A stretch of 36,642 nt of DNA from Geitlerinema sp. PCC 9228 (GCF_001870905.1 NZ_LNDC01000021.1:1-36642); one strand, 5' to 3'; shown: positions 1 through 8,322, counted from the first letter of the stretch. The notes: a model not told the origin generated them from the sequence alone. A program made the numbers and translations.

Positions 1-100
1 GGCACCAAACTGCGAGACAAAAAGCGATCGCACCATCTGACAATTCTCCTGTAGATGGCTAGAATATGGAAAAGCGATAGAAGCCATGTAAATGTGGTTT

Positions 101-1093
101 TTACAAATCAGATTTAGATGAAAACTCACAAAACTCTATTCGGACAAAAAGATTCCTCAACATATACCGATAAGTCAGTGCATCCTGTGGAAAATGTCCT
201 GCCGGGATATCTTTAAGTTCTACATCCATCCCATCTGGGTTTGGCGATACCGACCCCTTTCCCAACCACTCTTTTCCCATATACCAGCCAACAGCATTGG
301 CAAATTGCTGCCAAGTTTCGAGAGCTAACCCTACATTTAAGTCTCTAGTACCACCCAAATTTAGATAAATGTTTTTTTGAATGCTAAAGCCAAATTTACC
401 ATTACTGTATTTGACCCACAAACTGTCTATCGTTAGCAAATCTTCACAGGATAAACCATCTACCTCCTTAGCAGTCAAACTACTTTGATTTTTTTTGCCA
501 GCAACTTTTATCAAAGCTTTTCTCGTTTCTTTATCCGCTTGTTTCCACTTGCCGGCAGCCAGCAAATCTCGCAATCGCGTATAATCGTATCCTATGGAAC
601 TATTTAGGGGAACCTCCTGAATTTGCGACTGGGATGGACTTGAAAATTTTGATGTTTGGGTTAGCTTGGTCACCTCTTGTTGCAAATTTGCGATCGCTTG
701 TTGCAATTGTGCAACCTGTTGCTGTACCTGTTGGTATGCTTGAGAATTAGTTGATGATTGGCGAAGAGAATTTTCCTGTATGAGTTCGAGCAATTGTTCG
801 AGCAATTTTTGCTGCGATTGCTGCAATTGCTTTTGGGATTCTAGTTGCCTCTGAATTCGAGCATTTTCCTGCTGGCGTTCTGCAATTGGCTGCTGTTGTT
901 GGCATTGTTGTTGCAACTGTTGGTATCTTTGCCAGATTTGCTGTTCCCAAGCCTCTCTTTGAGCAACAATTTCTTGCCATGGTTGGGGAAGTTCGCCTAA
1001 TGTAGGTGAAAGCGTGGTTAGCGGATAGCCACAGTTGCTACAAAACTGCTGGTGTTGGCTGTATTCTTGCTGGCAAATTCGACAAGTTCCCAT
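101..1093 (-). CDS. Zinc-ribbon, coiled-coil, GUN4-domain protein (copy 1)
   Basis: This 330-aa protein has three visible parts. An N-terminal zinc ribbon carries Cys4, Cys7, Cys18 and Cys21 (CRICQQE, then FCSNCGYPL). A Gln-rich coiled coil spans roughly residues 40-150. A GUN4 domain follows from about residue 168, with the landmarks YDYTRLRDLLAAGKW, TIDSLWVKYSNGKFGFSIQ and GHFP. GUN4 proteins bind Mg-protoporphyrin IX and its precursor and stimulate Mg-chelatase in chlorophyll synthesis; many cyanobacterial GUN4 modules sit in multidomain proteins whose role is unknown, and this is one of those. No signal peptide or membrane segment is seen, so it is probably cytosolic. It is a tandem paralogue of the next gene on the same strand, with about 140 bp between them. 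It is unlikely to be the housekeeping gun4 because of the extra N-terminal half. The stop is TAA. Confidence 0.85.
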   Translation of the reverse strand: MGTCRICQQEYSQHQQFCSNCGYPLTTLSPTLGELPQPWQEIVAQREAWEQQIWQRYQQLQQQCQQQQPIAERQQENARIQRQLESQKQLQQSQQKLLEQLLELIQENSLRQSSTNSQAYQQVQQQVAQLQQAIANLQQEVTKLTQTSKFSSPSQSQIQEVPLNSSIGYDYTRLRDLLAAGKWKQADKETRKALIKVAGKKNQSSLTAKEVDGLSCEDLLTIDSLWVKYSNGKFGFSIQKNIYLNLGGTRDLNVGLALETWQQFANAVGWYMGKEWLGKGSVSPNPDGMDVELKDIPAGHFPQDALTYRYMLRNLFVRIEFCEFSSKSDL

Positions 1094-1236
1094 GAGACAA
1101 ACGGCTACTTGGCTAGAACTCCTTTAAAATAGCACAACTCAGTTCCGGGAAACGTTATCTCCCTAGGAAATCATCTCCTATAGCATCTGCGGTCCAAAAA
1201 ATAAAACACCAAGCTGTCCCGTTCCATGTTAGCAGT

Positions 1237-2346
1237 TTATAAATCTTCACGCGAAAGAATACACAGCAGTTTTAGCGTACGCTGGCAAAACCACCAAGCT
1301 CCATAAATTCCCAATCCCATACCCTTCCGATAGCCTCTATGCACCCATCCCAACCAGGGAAAACACCCCTCAGGTACGTTATCGGGTACGTATCCCGGTA
1401 TTCCCTCGGGAAGATACCCTGCAACTTTCTTAATGACCTGAGAATAATCTTTCCAGTATCCTTCTTTTGTTCGCCAGCCTACAATATCGCCAAATTTCTC
1501 CCAAATTTCCGGATCTAGTCTCTTCGTACCACCTAAATTCTGATAAATTCGCTTTTGAACGCTCAGACCAAATTTGCCGTTACTTGATTTGACCCACAAA
1601 CGGTCGATGGTTTGCAAGTCTTTACAAGGGAAATTATCTATATCTTTTTTAGATAATTTCCCTAGTTGTTCCTTACCAACCACTTTCAACATAACTTTAG
1701 CCGTTTCTTCGTCGGCTTCTATCCACTTACCGGCAGCCAGCAATTCTCTCAATTTCGTGTAATCGCAGCCAATCGAACTTTCTAGGGGAGTCTCTAGAAT
1801 TTGCTGCTGGAATTGATTGGGGGATTCTGATTTTGGGGTCAGCCTTGTCACTTCTTGCTGCAAATTTGCGATTTCTTGTTGCAGTTGACCAATTTGTTGC
1901 TGTAGCTGCTTATATGACTGGGAATTTTCTTGAGATTGACGACGCTGACTTTCTTGCAAAACTTCCCGCAATTGCTCAATCAACTGTTGCTGTGACTGTT
2001 GAAACTGATTGTAAGATTCTAATCGCTCTTGAAGGGTAGCATTTTCTTGCTTTAGTTGGGCAATTTGCTGCTGTAGCTGTGTGTTGTTGTTGGCTTCTTG
2101 CTGCTGCTTGTCGAATTGCTGCTGCAATTGCTGATAATCACGAGAAAGTTCCGTATGTTGCTGTTGCAACTGTTGGTATTTCTGCCAAATATCCTTTTCC
2201 CAACGTTCCCTTTGCGAGAGAATATCTTGATATGATGGGGGAATTTCCCCCAAAATGGGCGGAAACGTGTTTAATGGATAGCCACAGTTGCTACAAAACA
2301 ACTGGTCTTCAGAGCATTCTTGCTGGCAGATTCGACAGGTTTCCAT
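1237..2346 (-). CDS. Zinc-ribbon, coiled-coil, GUN4-domain protein (copy 2)
   Basis: This 369-aa protein is a paralogue of the gene at 101-1093 and has the same order of parts. The zinc ribbon has Cys4, Cys7, Cys18 and Cys21, a longer Gln-rich coiled coil covers about residues 50-195, and the GUN4 domain starts near residue 211 (CDYTKLRELLAAGKW, TIDRLWVKSSNGKFGLSVQ, IYQNLGGTKRLDPEIW). The C-terminus has a longer insert before the final ILSREDL than copy 1 has. The first 25 residues of the two proteins are nearly the same, so the pair looks like a tandem duplication whose coiled coils have since changed length. The zinc ribbon plus coiled coil suggests oligomerisation or docking to a partner, with the GUN4 domain as a tetrapyrrole sensor; that is inference. 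Confidence 0.85.
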   Translation of the reverse strand: METCRICQQECSEDQLFCSNCGYPLNTFPPILGEIPPSYQDILSQRERWEKDIWQKYQQLQQQHTELSRDYQQLQQQFDKQQQEANNNTQLQQQIAQLKQENATLQERLESYNQFQQSQQQLIEQLREVLQESQRRQSQENSQSYKQLQQQIGQLQQEIANLQQEVTRLTPKSESPNQFQQQILETPLESSIGCDYTKLRELLAAGKWIEADEETAKVMLKVVGKEQLGKLSKKDIDNFPCKDLQTIDRLWVKSSNGKFGLSVQKRIYQNLGGTKRLDPEIWEKFGDIVGWRTKEGYWKDYSQVIKKVAGYLPEGIPGYVPDNVPEGCFPWLGWVHRGYRKGMGLGIYGAWWFCQRTLKLLCILSREDL

Positions 2347-2441
2347 GAGATAGACAGGTACCTCGCCAAAATATAATTAAGATAACACAATTGAGAGCAA
2401 AGATAAAGAAACCGCATAAATGCTACTGTAGATTTTATCAA

Positions 2442-3548
2442 TCATAAGTCTGCGCGCGAAAGAAGAACAAAACTGTTACCAAACCATAATACACCAAAAG
2501 GCGGCAGATGCCCTTTCGTAGCATTTTCCCCTGCATCCCATTGGAGTTTGCTGTAGCTTTTCCATTGACCTTCTTTTCGCCAGCCTACAGCATTGCCAAA
2601 CTTTTCCCAAATTTCCCGAACGTAGTCCCTAGTACCACCCAAACTTTTATAAATTTCCTTTTGAATGCTGAAGCCAAATTTGCTATGACTCGATTTAACC
2701 CACAAGCGCTCGATCGCTTCATATAAATCTTCTGGTTCGACGCATGTCGCCCCCCCAAACTGTAAATATCGCTGTTGGGTTTGGCTTTTCCTATATCCTG
2801 CCGAACCAATGTGAGTTCCTATTGCAGATTTCGCAGCTGTGGATAAATGCTTGGCAGCGCCAAAATTTATCAATATCAGTTTGCCATCCCGACGGCGAAT
2901 GATGTTTTCTGGCTTGATATCCTGATGAATGATTTGATGTTGTTGCAAATATGCCAAAATCGGCAAAACTTGTTGCAAAACATCGATAATTTGGGCTTCG
3001 CTAAATTTTTCTTCTGTTTCCAGAATTTGCTCTAAATCTCGACCATCAATACACTCTTGTACTAAATATTGATGTTCACTTTCGGTGAAATATGCCAGCA
3101 ACTCCGGAATTTGCAGATGTTTTCCCAATACATCTAACTGTTCCGCTTCCCGCTTAAACAACTGAGTCGCTTTTTCTATAGTATCGGTTCCCTGCGCTTG
3201 GGGATACAATTGTTTAATAACGTAAGTCTGATTTTTGGGTTTATCTTTATCCACAGCTAATACCATTTCTGAAAAACAATGATTGTCTGGAATTGCTAAA
3301 TTAACCTGGTAGGGGCGCTTCGCGAAGCGCTCCTACTACAAATTCGCGAAGCGCCCCTACAAAAATACCTCTATTATCTCTTGCATATTATTAAGAAAAT
3401 GGTATAAAGATGTTATACCGAAACCGCCCTGCCCCAGAATATGTATAGCTTGATACCGCAGTCGTAGCCACAATTGATTGCCGCAATGTTGGTATTGGTA
3501 TCTTCAGGGTTTTTTATACAAGCAGTTGGGGTTCAGATACTGGCTGAT
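2442..3548 (-). pseudogene. Ser/Thr kinase-GUN4 gene, broken by a MITE, start loss and deletions
   Basis: Reading 3548 to 3405 on the minus strand gives the kinase N-terminus: SISQYLNPNCLYKKP, a stop, then LRYQAIHILGQGGFGITSL, which includes the ATP-binding glycine loop. The paralogue at 6947-8030 has ATG where this copy has ATC (3546-3548). A 144-bp inverted-repeat element (3261-3404) then interrupts the gene, and the frame resumes as LAVDKDK...VIKQLYP. An open frame of 274 codons (2442-3266) begins with an ATG supplied by the element end, so a truncated protein could be made. The catalytic loop reads HQDIKPENI (HRD changed) and the DFG motif reads NFG, which loses the metal-binding Asp. After GSAGY a deletion and frameshift jump to the middle of a GUN4 domain (LWVKSSHSKFGFSIQ to GHLP). 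Function as a kinase is very unlikely. Confidence 0.8.
3258..3407. mobile_element. MITE-like element A (144 bp) with TAA target duplication
   Basis: The element occupies 3261-3404. It begins TACCATTTCTGAAAAACAATG and ends AAGAAAATGGTA, so the ends are short inverted repeats (TACCATTT against AAATGGTA). TAA flanks it on both sides (3258-3260 and 3405-3407), and removing the element plus one TAA restores the kinase frame (GGFGITSLAVD against GGFGRTFLAVD in the paralogue). The middle carries a palindromic cyanobacterial repeat (GGGCGCTTCGCGAAGCGC near 3314-3331) facing a partial inverse at 3342-3359. It encodes no transposase. A 3-bp TNA-type duplication is what IS5-group transposases make, but the mobilising element is not in this window. 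The start given includes the duplication. Confidence 0.8.
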
Positions 3549-3996
3549 GCTGATGGTACCCGGAAAAATTGGTCAAATTTCTAGTTAAGGAAAGCATAAT
3601 CGGGAAATGCGATCGCGATTTTCACGAAAAAGAAAAAATATTGTTGGCATAGAATGACTGGTTCCTACAAAGAATAAATCTTATCTATGTAATCTAAGTT
3701 TCTAGTAAGACTGGCTGCTGAGTGGGGGAACCGACTCATGCGATCGCTTGCTGTAAATTGTAACCAGTTTTATGTTTGCGGAAACTTCAAAATTTTCAAG
3801 ATTCTATGAAGAAGTAGAAAAAGCATTGACAGGTATAATTCATAAGTGCTATTTCTAGGAAAGAAAATAAAAAATCGAAATGCCGTCGTTATGCTCAACC
3901 TGCAAGATGGGAAGCTAGCTAAGATGCTAGCTACCTCCTGTTAGTCTATTTTTGATGTCTGTTGTTAGCCGTCTCGATTGCCACTATAGCAACGCG
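3549..3996. other. Intergenic region between the broken kinase gene and the first hpsE-like gene
   Basis: No gene is supported here. One HIP1 octamer is near 3610 and a second GCGATCGC lies near 3740. A TTGACA (3826-3831) lies 18 bp from a weak TATTTC (3850-3855), and a TATAAT-like hexamer is at 3834-3839, so the promoter of the downstream glycosyltransferase is probably in 3820-3860; its exact position is unclear. AGCTAGCT near 3913-3932 forms a small inverted repeat. Confidence 0.4.
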
Positions 3997-4989
3997 ATGT
4001 ATCCTATGTTAGATTTAACCGTAGCCATTCCTACATTCAACGGTGCTCAGCGATTGCCCCTGGTTTTGAAACACCTTCAAGCTCAACAAAATACTGAAGG
4101 AATCGCCTGGGAAATTTTGATTGTTGACAATCATAGTAATGACAATACTTTTGACCTTGTTCGAGAATTACAAAAAAATTGGAATTATCCTTTTCCTTTA
4201 AGATATTGTTTTGAAGCCAAACAGGGACTTGCCTTTGCCAGATACAAAGCGGTCGAGGAAGCAAACAGCGAGTTCGTTGGTTTTCTCGACGATGATAATT
4301 TAGCCGATCCAAATTGGGTTGCGGCTGCTTGTCAGTTTGGTCAATCTCACCCTCAGGTAGGTGCCTATGGTAGCAAAATTGTTGGAAATTTTGAGGTCGA
4401 GCCGCCAAAAAACTTTGCAAGAATTGCTAGCTTTCTGGCTATAAACGACCGAGGAAAGACAATGAAACCCTACGATAAAAAAGGGAAAATGTTGCCTCCA
4501 GGCGCTGGTTTGGTGGTTCGCAAGCGCGCATGGTTGGAAAACGTTCCCCTACAAACAAGACTTGTGGGAAGAACTACCGGTCAAATGTTGGCAAGCGAAG
4601 ATGTAGAAGCGTTGCGACATATTCAAACCGGAGGATGGGAAATTTGGTACAATCCTGCCATGTTGGTACACCATATTATTCCGCGAAAACGTTTGGAAAA
4701 AGCCTATCTCATGAATTTATGCTACGGTGTGGGATTGGCTAGCTATCCCACACGTACAATTGCGCTATCTTCTTGGCAAAAACCAATATTTCTGCTAGCT
4801 TATTTTATAAACGATATCAGGAGAATTTTGCTGCATTTGCTAAAATATAGAAAGGCAGTGCAAACCGATCCAGTGGCAGCTAGCGAAATGCAGTTTCTCA
4901 TTGGTAGATTAGCCAGTCCTTTTTATTTTCTGAAAAATCGCGATCGCACCCACCAAACATCTAACAACAAAAGATATTTGCCGTCCTAA
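3997..4989 (+). CDS. hpsE: HpsE-like family 2 glycosyltransferase (copy 1)
   Basis: This GT-A fold family 2 glycosyltransferase of about 330 aa starts MYPMLDLTVAIPTFNGAQR. It shows the nucleotide-binding VDNHSNDNT segment, the metal-binding motif in VGFLDDDNLADPNWV, and the acceptor-side segment LPPGAGLVVRKRAWL. These match the cyanobacterial HpsE family, which builds the polysaccharide secreted by gliding hormogonia in Nostoc. The frame is open upstream to about 3952, but the ATG at 3997 (or 4006) fits the family start and the neighbour, whose protein begins MDMDFTVAICTYNG. No clear ribosome-binding site helps decide. The downstream gene begins 12 bp after the stop, so the two are probably one operon. 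No transmembrane segment is convincing. The assignment to HpsE rests on recalled family sequence, not on a search. Confidence 0.75.
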   Translation: MYPMLDLTVAIPTFNGAQRLPLVLKHLQAQQNTEGIAWEILIVDNHSNDNTFDLVRELQKNWNYPFPLRYCFEAKQGLAFARYKAVEEANSEFVGFLDDDNLADPNWVAAACQFGQSHPQVGAYGSKIVGNFEVEPPKNFARIASFLAINDRGKTMKPYDKKGKMLPPGAGLVVRKRAWLENVPLQTRLVGRTTGQMLASEDVEALRHIQTGGWEIWYNPAMLVHHIIPRKRLEKAYLMNLCYGVGLASYPTRTIALSSWQKPIFLLAYFINDIRRILLHLLKYRKAVQTDPVAASEMQFLIGRLASPFYFLKNRDRTHQTSNNKRYLPS

Positions 4990-5001
4990 CAAACAATCAA
5001 A

Positions 5002-5955
5002 ATGGATATGGATTTTACCGTCGCTATTTGCACGTATAACGGTGAAAAACGTCTCCCAGAAGTGCTCGATGCTTTGCTGGAACAGCAAGAAACGGAAGGC
5101 ATCAAGTGGGAAGTTCTAGTTGTAGATAACAACAGCAAAGATAGTACAGCAGCGGTGGTTTTTAACTACGCTCGCCAGTGGCGTTCTGATTCCCAACTTA
5201 GATATGTTTTTGAAAAACAGCAGGGAACGGCATTGGCACGCGTAAAAGCATTTCAAGAAGCTCAAAGTCGGGAATTGGTGGGGTTTCTGGACGATGATAA
5301 TATTCCTGGAAAAACTTGGATAGCACAAGCGTATCGTTTTGGTAGCCAAAATCCCCAAGTTGGCGCTTACGGTGGCAATATTCACGCCAAGTTGGATTCC
5401 CCACCACCCTCCTATTTCAATCAAGTAAAAATTTATCTCACGATCTACAATCGGGGAAAAGAAGCTTTCTGCTACCATCGCAATGCCAAATCCCGTAAAA
5501 TTCCCGCCGGACCAGGTTGTGTATTCCGCAAACAAGCTTGGTACGAAGTCGTTCCCAATGCAGATAAATTACTGGTGGCTGGCAGAGATCCCAAAACCCT
5601 GGCTTCCGGTGAGGATGCTGCACTGTTATATGCCATACAAAATACGCAATGGGAACTATGGCACAATCCCCATATGGAAATTTGGCATCATATCGCACCC
5701 CATCGCCTGGAACAAACTTACTTGCGAAAACTAGCTCGGGGATACGGTCTTTCGCAACACCGGGTACGGATGGCGCGGTATGATGGTTGGCAAAGACTGC
5801 TGGTTCGTTTATTGCTTCCCCTCTTATTGCTGCGGGAAAGTCTACAAACGTTTCGATTTTACCTGCAACATAGAAAAAGTTTCCAGAAAGATTTTAGCAA
5901 ACTTTGTGAATTGGAAGCCAAAATTGGTCGGCTGTACGGTCCTTTTCTAACCTAG
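5002..5955 (+). CDS. hpsE: HpsE-like family 2 glycosyltransferase (copy 2)
   Basis: This 317-aa family 2 glycosyltransferase is clearly a paralogue of the gene 12 bp upstream. It has TVAICTYNGEKRLPEVL, VDNNSKDSTA, VGFLDDDNIPGKTW (the DxD-type metal site), AGPGCVFRKQAW and the late WELWHNPHMEIWHHIAPHRLE block in the same order. It probably transfers a nucleotide-sugar residue in synthesis of secreted polysaccharide, as proposed for hormogonium polysaccharide genes. The tandem pair may add different sugars in successive steps; that is inference. A hydrophobic stretch near residues 268-280 (LLVRLLLPLLLL) may be a membrane-contact helix, which fits a lipid-linked acceptor. The stop is TAG. Confidence 0.75.
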   Translation: MDMDFTVAICTYNGEKRLPEVLDALLEQQETEGIKWEVLVVDNNSKDSTAAVVFNYARQWRSDSQLRYVFEKQQGTALARVKAFQEAQSRELVGFLDDDNIPGKTWIAQAYRFGSQNPQVGAYGGNIHAKLDSPPPSYFNQVKIYLTIYNRGKEAFCYHRNAKSRKIPAGPGCVFRKQAWYEVVPNADKLLVAGRDPKTLASGEDAALLYAIQNTQWELWHNPHMEIWHHIAPHRLEQTYLRKLARGYGLSQHRVRMARYDGWQRLLVRLLLPLLLLRESLQTFRFYLQHRKSFQKDFSKLCELEAKIGRLYGPFLT

Positions 5956-5978
5956 TAGGTAGGGTGGGGAATTGAATT

Positions 5979-6743
5979 TCACCTGCAAATTGGGATGCGT
6001 CCAAACAGGGTTGCTTTAACTTCCCACAATATATAATACCAAACCAAATCTTCTTTGCTGCCTGCATAGCGCATAATTTGCATATCGCCAAGTGTCAAAT
6101 GCCTCTGTGGTGTATTTTCCGGTGCGGGAAAATCGAAATTCTCGTAATTTTTCTACTCGCCGTTTTCTCGCCAGCCAACAGCTTCGCCAAATGTTTCCCA
6201 AACTCTGATATTAGCAGCATGGGTTCTATCTAATTTTTGAGAAATTGGCTGTCGCTTGGGCAGTTTTCCTTGCATTAATTGCGTAATGGTTTCGCCGAAC
6301 CTAAAACGGTCAATGGTTTGCAAATCTTTACAGAGAAATTTTTGAATATTTTCTGGATACAACCATTCTTCCTGTTCCCAATGCCCTATCTTTAGCATAG
6401 CACGTGCTGTTTCTGTGTCAACTGCTTGCCATTGACTAGTAGCGAGAAATTTTGCCATTGTAGAACGCAATTCAATTTGTACGGGATTGGATTTTGCCGC
6501 CGGAAACATTTGGGATAAAGAAGATATGGCAGCTAGCGATCGCTGTTTTATATGGGAAATCGTTTTGGTTGTTGTAGGATAAGGTAGAGAAGTGGTTCTT
6601 ACCGCTGGATATGGCGTTGATTTTACAGATGTTTTTGGTAGTGAAGATTGTAGGTTAGATAGCGGGAAATGCTCCAGAAAATCCACTCGCCTTCTCCATT
6701 TCTTTGCCAATGGCATCATTGAACCAAGATGATTTTTTCCCAT
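5979..6743 (-). pseudogene. GUN4-domain gene with an in-frame amber codon
   Basis: The frame opens at 6743 (MGKNHLGSMMPLAKKW) and shows a Pro/Ser/Thr-rich linker to about residue 85. A divergent GUN4 domain follows (MAKFLATSQWQAVDTETARAM, LCKDLQTIDRFRFGE, VWETFGEAVGWRENGE). It then meets TAG at 6153-6155, but the same frame continues for 57 codons to TGA at 5979-5981 (KNYENFDFPAPENTPQ, then GSKEDLVWYY), which is the missing GUN4 C-terminus. In related copies this position is Trp (GQWKSYSKL, GKWKPYEQL), so TGG changed to TAG fits. Either a 196-aa truncated protein is made or the gene is dead. The start is uncertain because the 5' end overlaps, in another frame, a GUN4 C-terminal relic. Confidence 0.7.
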
Positions 6744-6946
6744 GGTGGCGTTTTTGCATGATGTATAATTTGGATATAGCCTATGGGGAGATGCCCCCGC
6801 GCCGAATTGCCATCTCCAGAAAAATCAAGTTGTTCGTATGGCTTCCATTTGCCATTTTTCCAGCAACCAACAGCATCGCCAAACGTCTCCTCAAAGTCAG
6901 CTGCTCCTGGATAAAAATTCCCTAAATTTTGATAAACTTCTTGCAG
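6716..6946 (-). pseudogene. GUN4 C-terminal half, relic
   Basis: Directly after the TAA at 6947-6949, and in the same frame, the minus strand reads LQEVYQNLGNFYPGAADFEE, TFGDAVGCWKNGKWKPYEQL, then a stretch containing RGHLP, and stops at TGA (6716-6718). This is the second half of a GUN4 domain without its first half. It suggests an unequal exchange between GUN4 copies or a former tandem GUN4 arrangement. Its end overlaps the start of the GUN4 frame at 5979-6743, so these may be remains of one longer protein. Confidence 0.65.
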
Positions 6947-8030
6947 TTACGGTGCGTTTTTCTGCACCAGCGAACCGACAGCATTACCCAATTTTTCCCA
7001 ATTTTCCTCACCGGTAAATACAGTATTTTTCAAATTTTGGTAAATTTCTTTTCGTACGCTAAAACCAAAATGTTCGTTGCTATAGCGGAGCCATAACTGG
7101 TCTATGGTTTGCAAATCTTCTAAAGGGATTTCAGCCGCATCTTCCAAACGCAAATTCCCTTCTTTTTCCCGACCAGAAACTTTTAAAATGGCATGAGCTG
7201 TTTCTGCGTCGGCTTCTTTCCATTTCCCGTTTGCCAGTAAATTTTTTAATTTTGTATAGTTGTAACCAACTGCAGAAGGAAGTGTTTCCTTAGAAATAGG
7301 GGAAAAATCTTGTTCCCCTCCTGGGGAGGTACGGGTTTTAGCAAGCAAACGCAAGTTGCCCCCAAACTGTAGATATCGCTGTTGGGTTGGGGTTTGCCTA
7401 CAACTTGTTCTAGGGAAGCATATCCCGCCGAACCAATGGTGGTTCCAGTGACAGATTCGGAGTATTTGATAAATACTTGGCAGCACTAAAATCTACTAAA
7501 ATAAGTTTGCTATCTGTACAGCGAATGATATTTTCCGGTTTGATATCTCGATGGAGAACTTGATACTGGTGCAGGTAGTCTAAAATGGGTAAAATTTGCG
7601 CCAATACGTTACGAATTTCTTGGGCAGAAAATTTGCCTTCCGTTTCTGAAACTTTTCCCAAATCCCGACCTTCAATATATTCTTGTACCAAATATTGCTG
7701 GCTGTCTTCTGTGAAATATGCTAGCAATTCGGGAATTTGTGGGTGCCTGCCTAATTTATCTAACTGCTCCGCTTGCCAACTAAAGGGCGGAGTTGCTTTT
7801 TCAATCCTATCAGTTCCTTGGTCTTGGGGATAAAATTGTTTGATAACGCAGGGAGGTTGGGAAAGTTTGTCTTCATCAACAGCTAGAAAGGTTCTGCCAA
7901 AGCCCCCTTTTCCTAAAATACGTATGGCTCGGTATCGCAAGCACCGGCGTAATTTCCGAGCGTAGTACTGACAAAATTGGGTGCTATCGGGGTTGATGTG
8001 CAAGCAGTCGGGGTTCAAACACTGGCTCAT
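6947..8030 (-). pseudogene. Ser/Thr kinase-GUN4 gene with a frameshift
   Basis: Frame one (8030-7410) starts MSQCLNPDCLHINPDSTQFC. A degraded zinc ribbon lacks the fourth Cys (CQYYARKL in place of the usual CxxC). The kinase domain follows: ILGKGGFGRTFLAVDED glycine loop, VIKQFYP with the ATP-anchoring Lys, and HRDIKPENII. The DFG motif is changed to DFS. Near 7460 the frame breaks; shifting frame restores SESVTGTTIGSAGYASLEQV and PNSDIYSLGATC, the usual continuation, so a 1-base loss is likely. A third frame (7486-6947) carries the GUN4 domain (YNYTKLKNLLANGKW, TIDQLWLRYSNEHFGFS). Kinase-GUN4 fusions are known in cyanobacteria. With two frame problems this copy is probably inactive, unless a base call is wrong. 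Confidence 0.75.
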
Positions 8031-8156
8031 GCTGACGCTCCCCGTGGAAAAAGTCTCACTTTCTATTCAGATTAGCATGATTTTATCGTTTTGACCAATA
8101 TGAATTTGTTTTTTTTCAGGGGTTGCCAGCACAGGGAACCAGAAAGACCGTTGATG

Positions 8157-8200
8157 CCCCAATTTAGGTAAATATCCTCTTGAATCATAAAGAAGACGAA
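8157..8200 (-). pseudogene. Short GUN4 vestige
   Basis: On the minus strand this stretch reads VFFMIQEDIYLNWG, which lines up with the GUN4 landmark FGFSIQKNIYLNLG of the gene at 101-1093. Nothing else of a GUN4 domain is recognisable on either side. It is best read as a fossil of another copy in the same cluster. Confidence 0.45.
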
Positions 8201-8205
8201 AAGAA

Positions 8206-8241
8206 ATCCCTGTAATTTTTTAAAAATAGAATTACAGGGAT
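8206..8241 (-). terminator. Probable rho-independent terminator of the giant gene
   Basis: A 12-bp perfect stem (ATCCCTGTAATT pairing with AATTACAGGGAT) with a 12-nt loop lies 82-117 bp beyond the stop of the giant gene. On the minus strand it is followed by TTCTTTT. The T tract is imperfect, so strength is uncertain. Confidence 0.6.
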
Positions 8242-8322
8242 AGCAGGCTAAAGAGGTTCTTCTAACTTCGATCGTAAGGGCAGTCGGACTTATTTGTCAA
8301 CTTTCTTTAGGTTATAATGATG

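Noticed and set aside
3700-3760. c-di-AMP (ydaO-type) riboswitch upstream of hpsE
   Set aside because: Only the short GTGGGGGAACCGAC part resembles the motif; the other conserved blocks are missing.
5953-5955. Genome-wide TAG recoding
   Set aside because: TAG ends the intact hpsE copy here, the giant gene and the 31563-32330 gene, so TAG is a normal stop.
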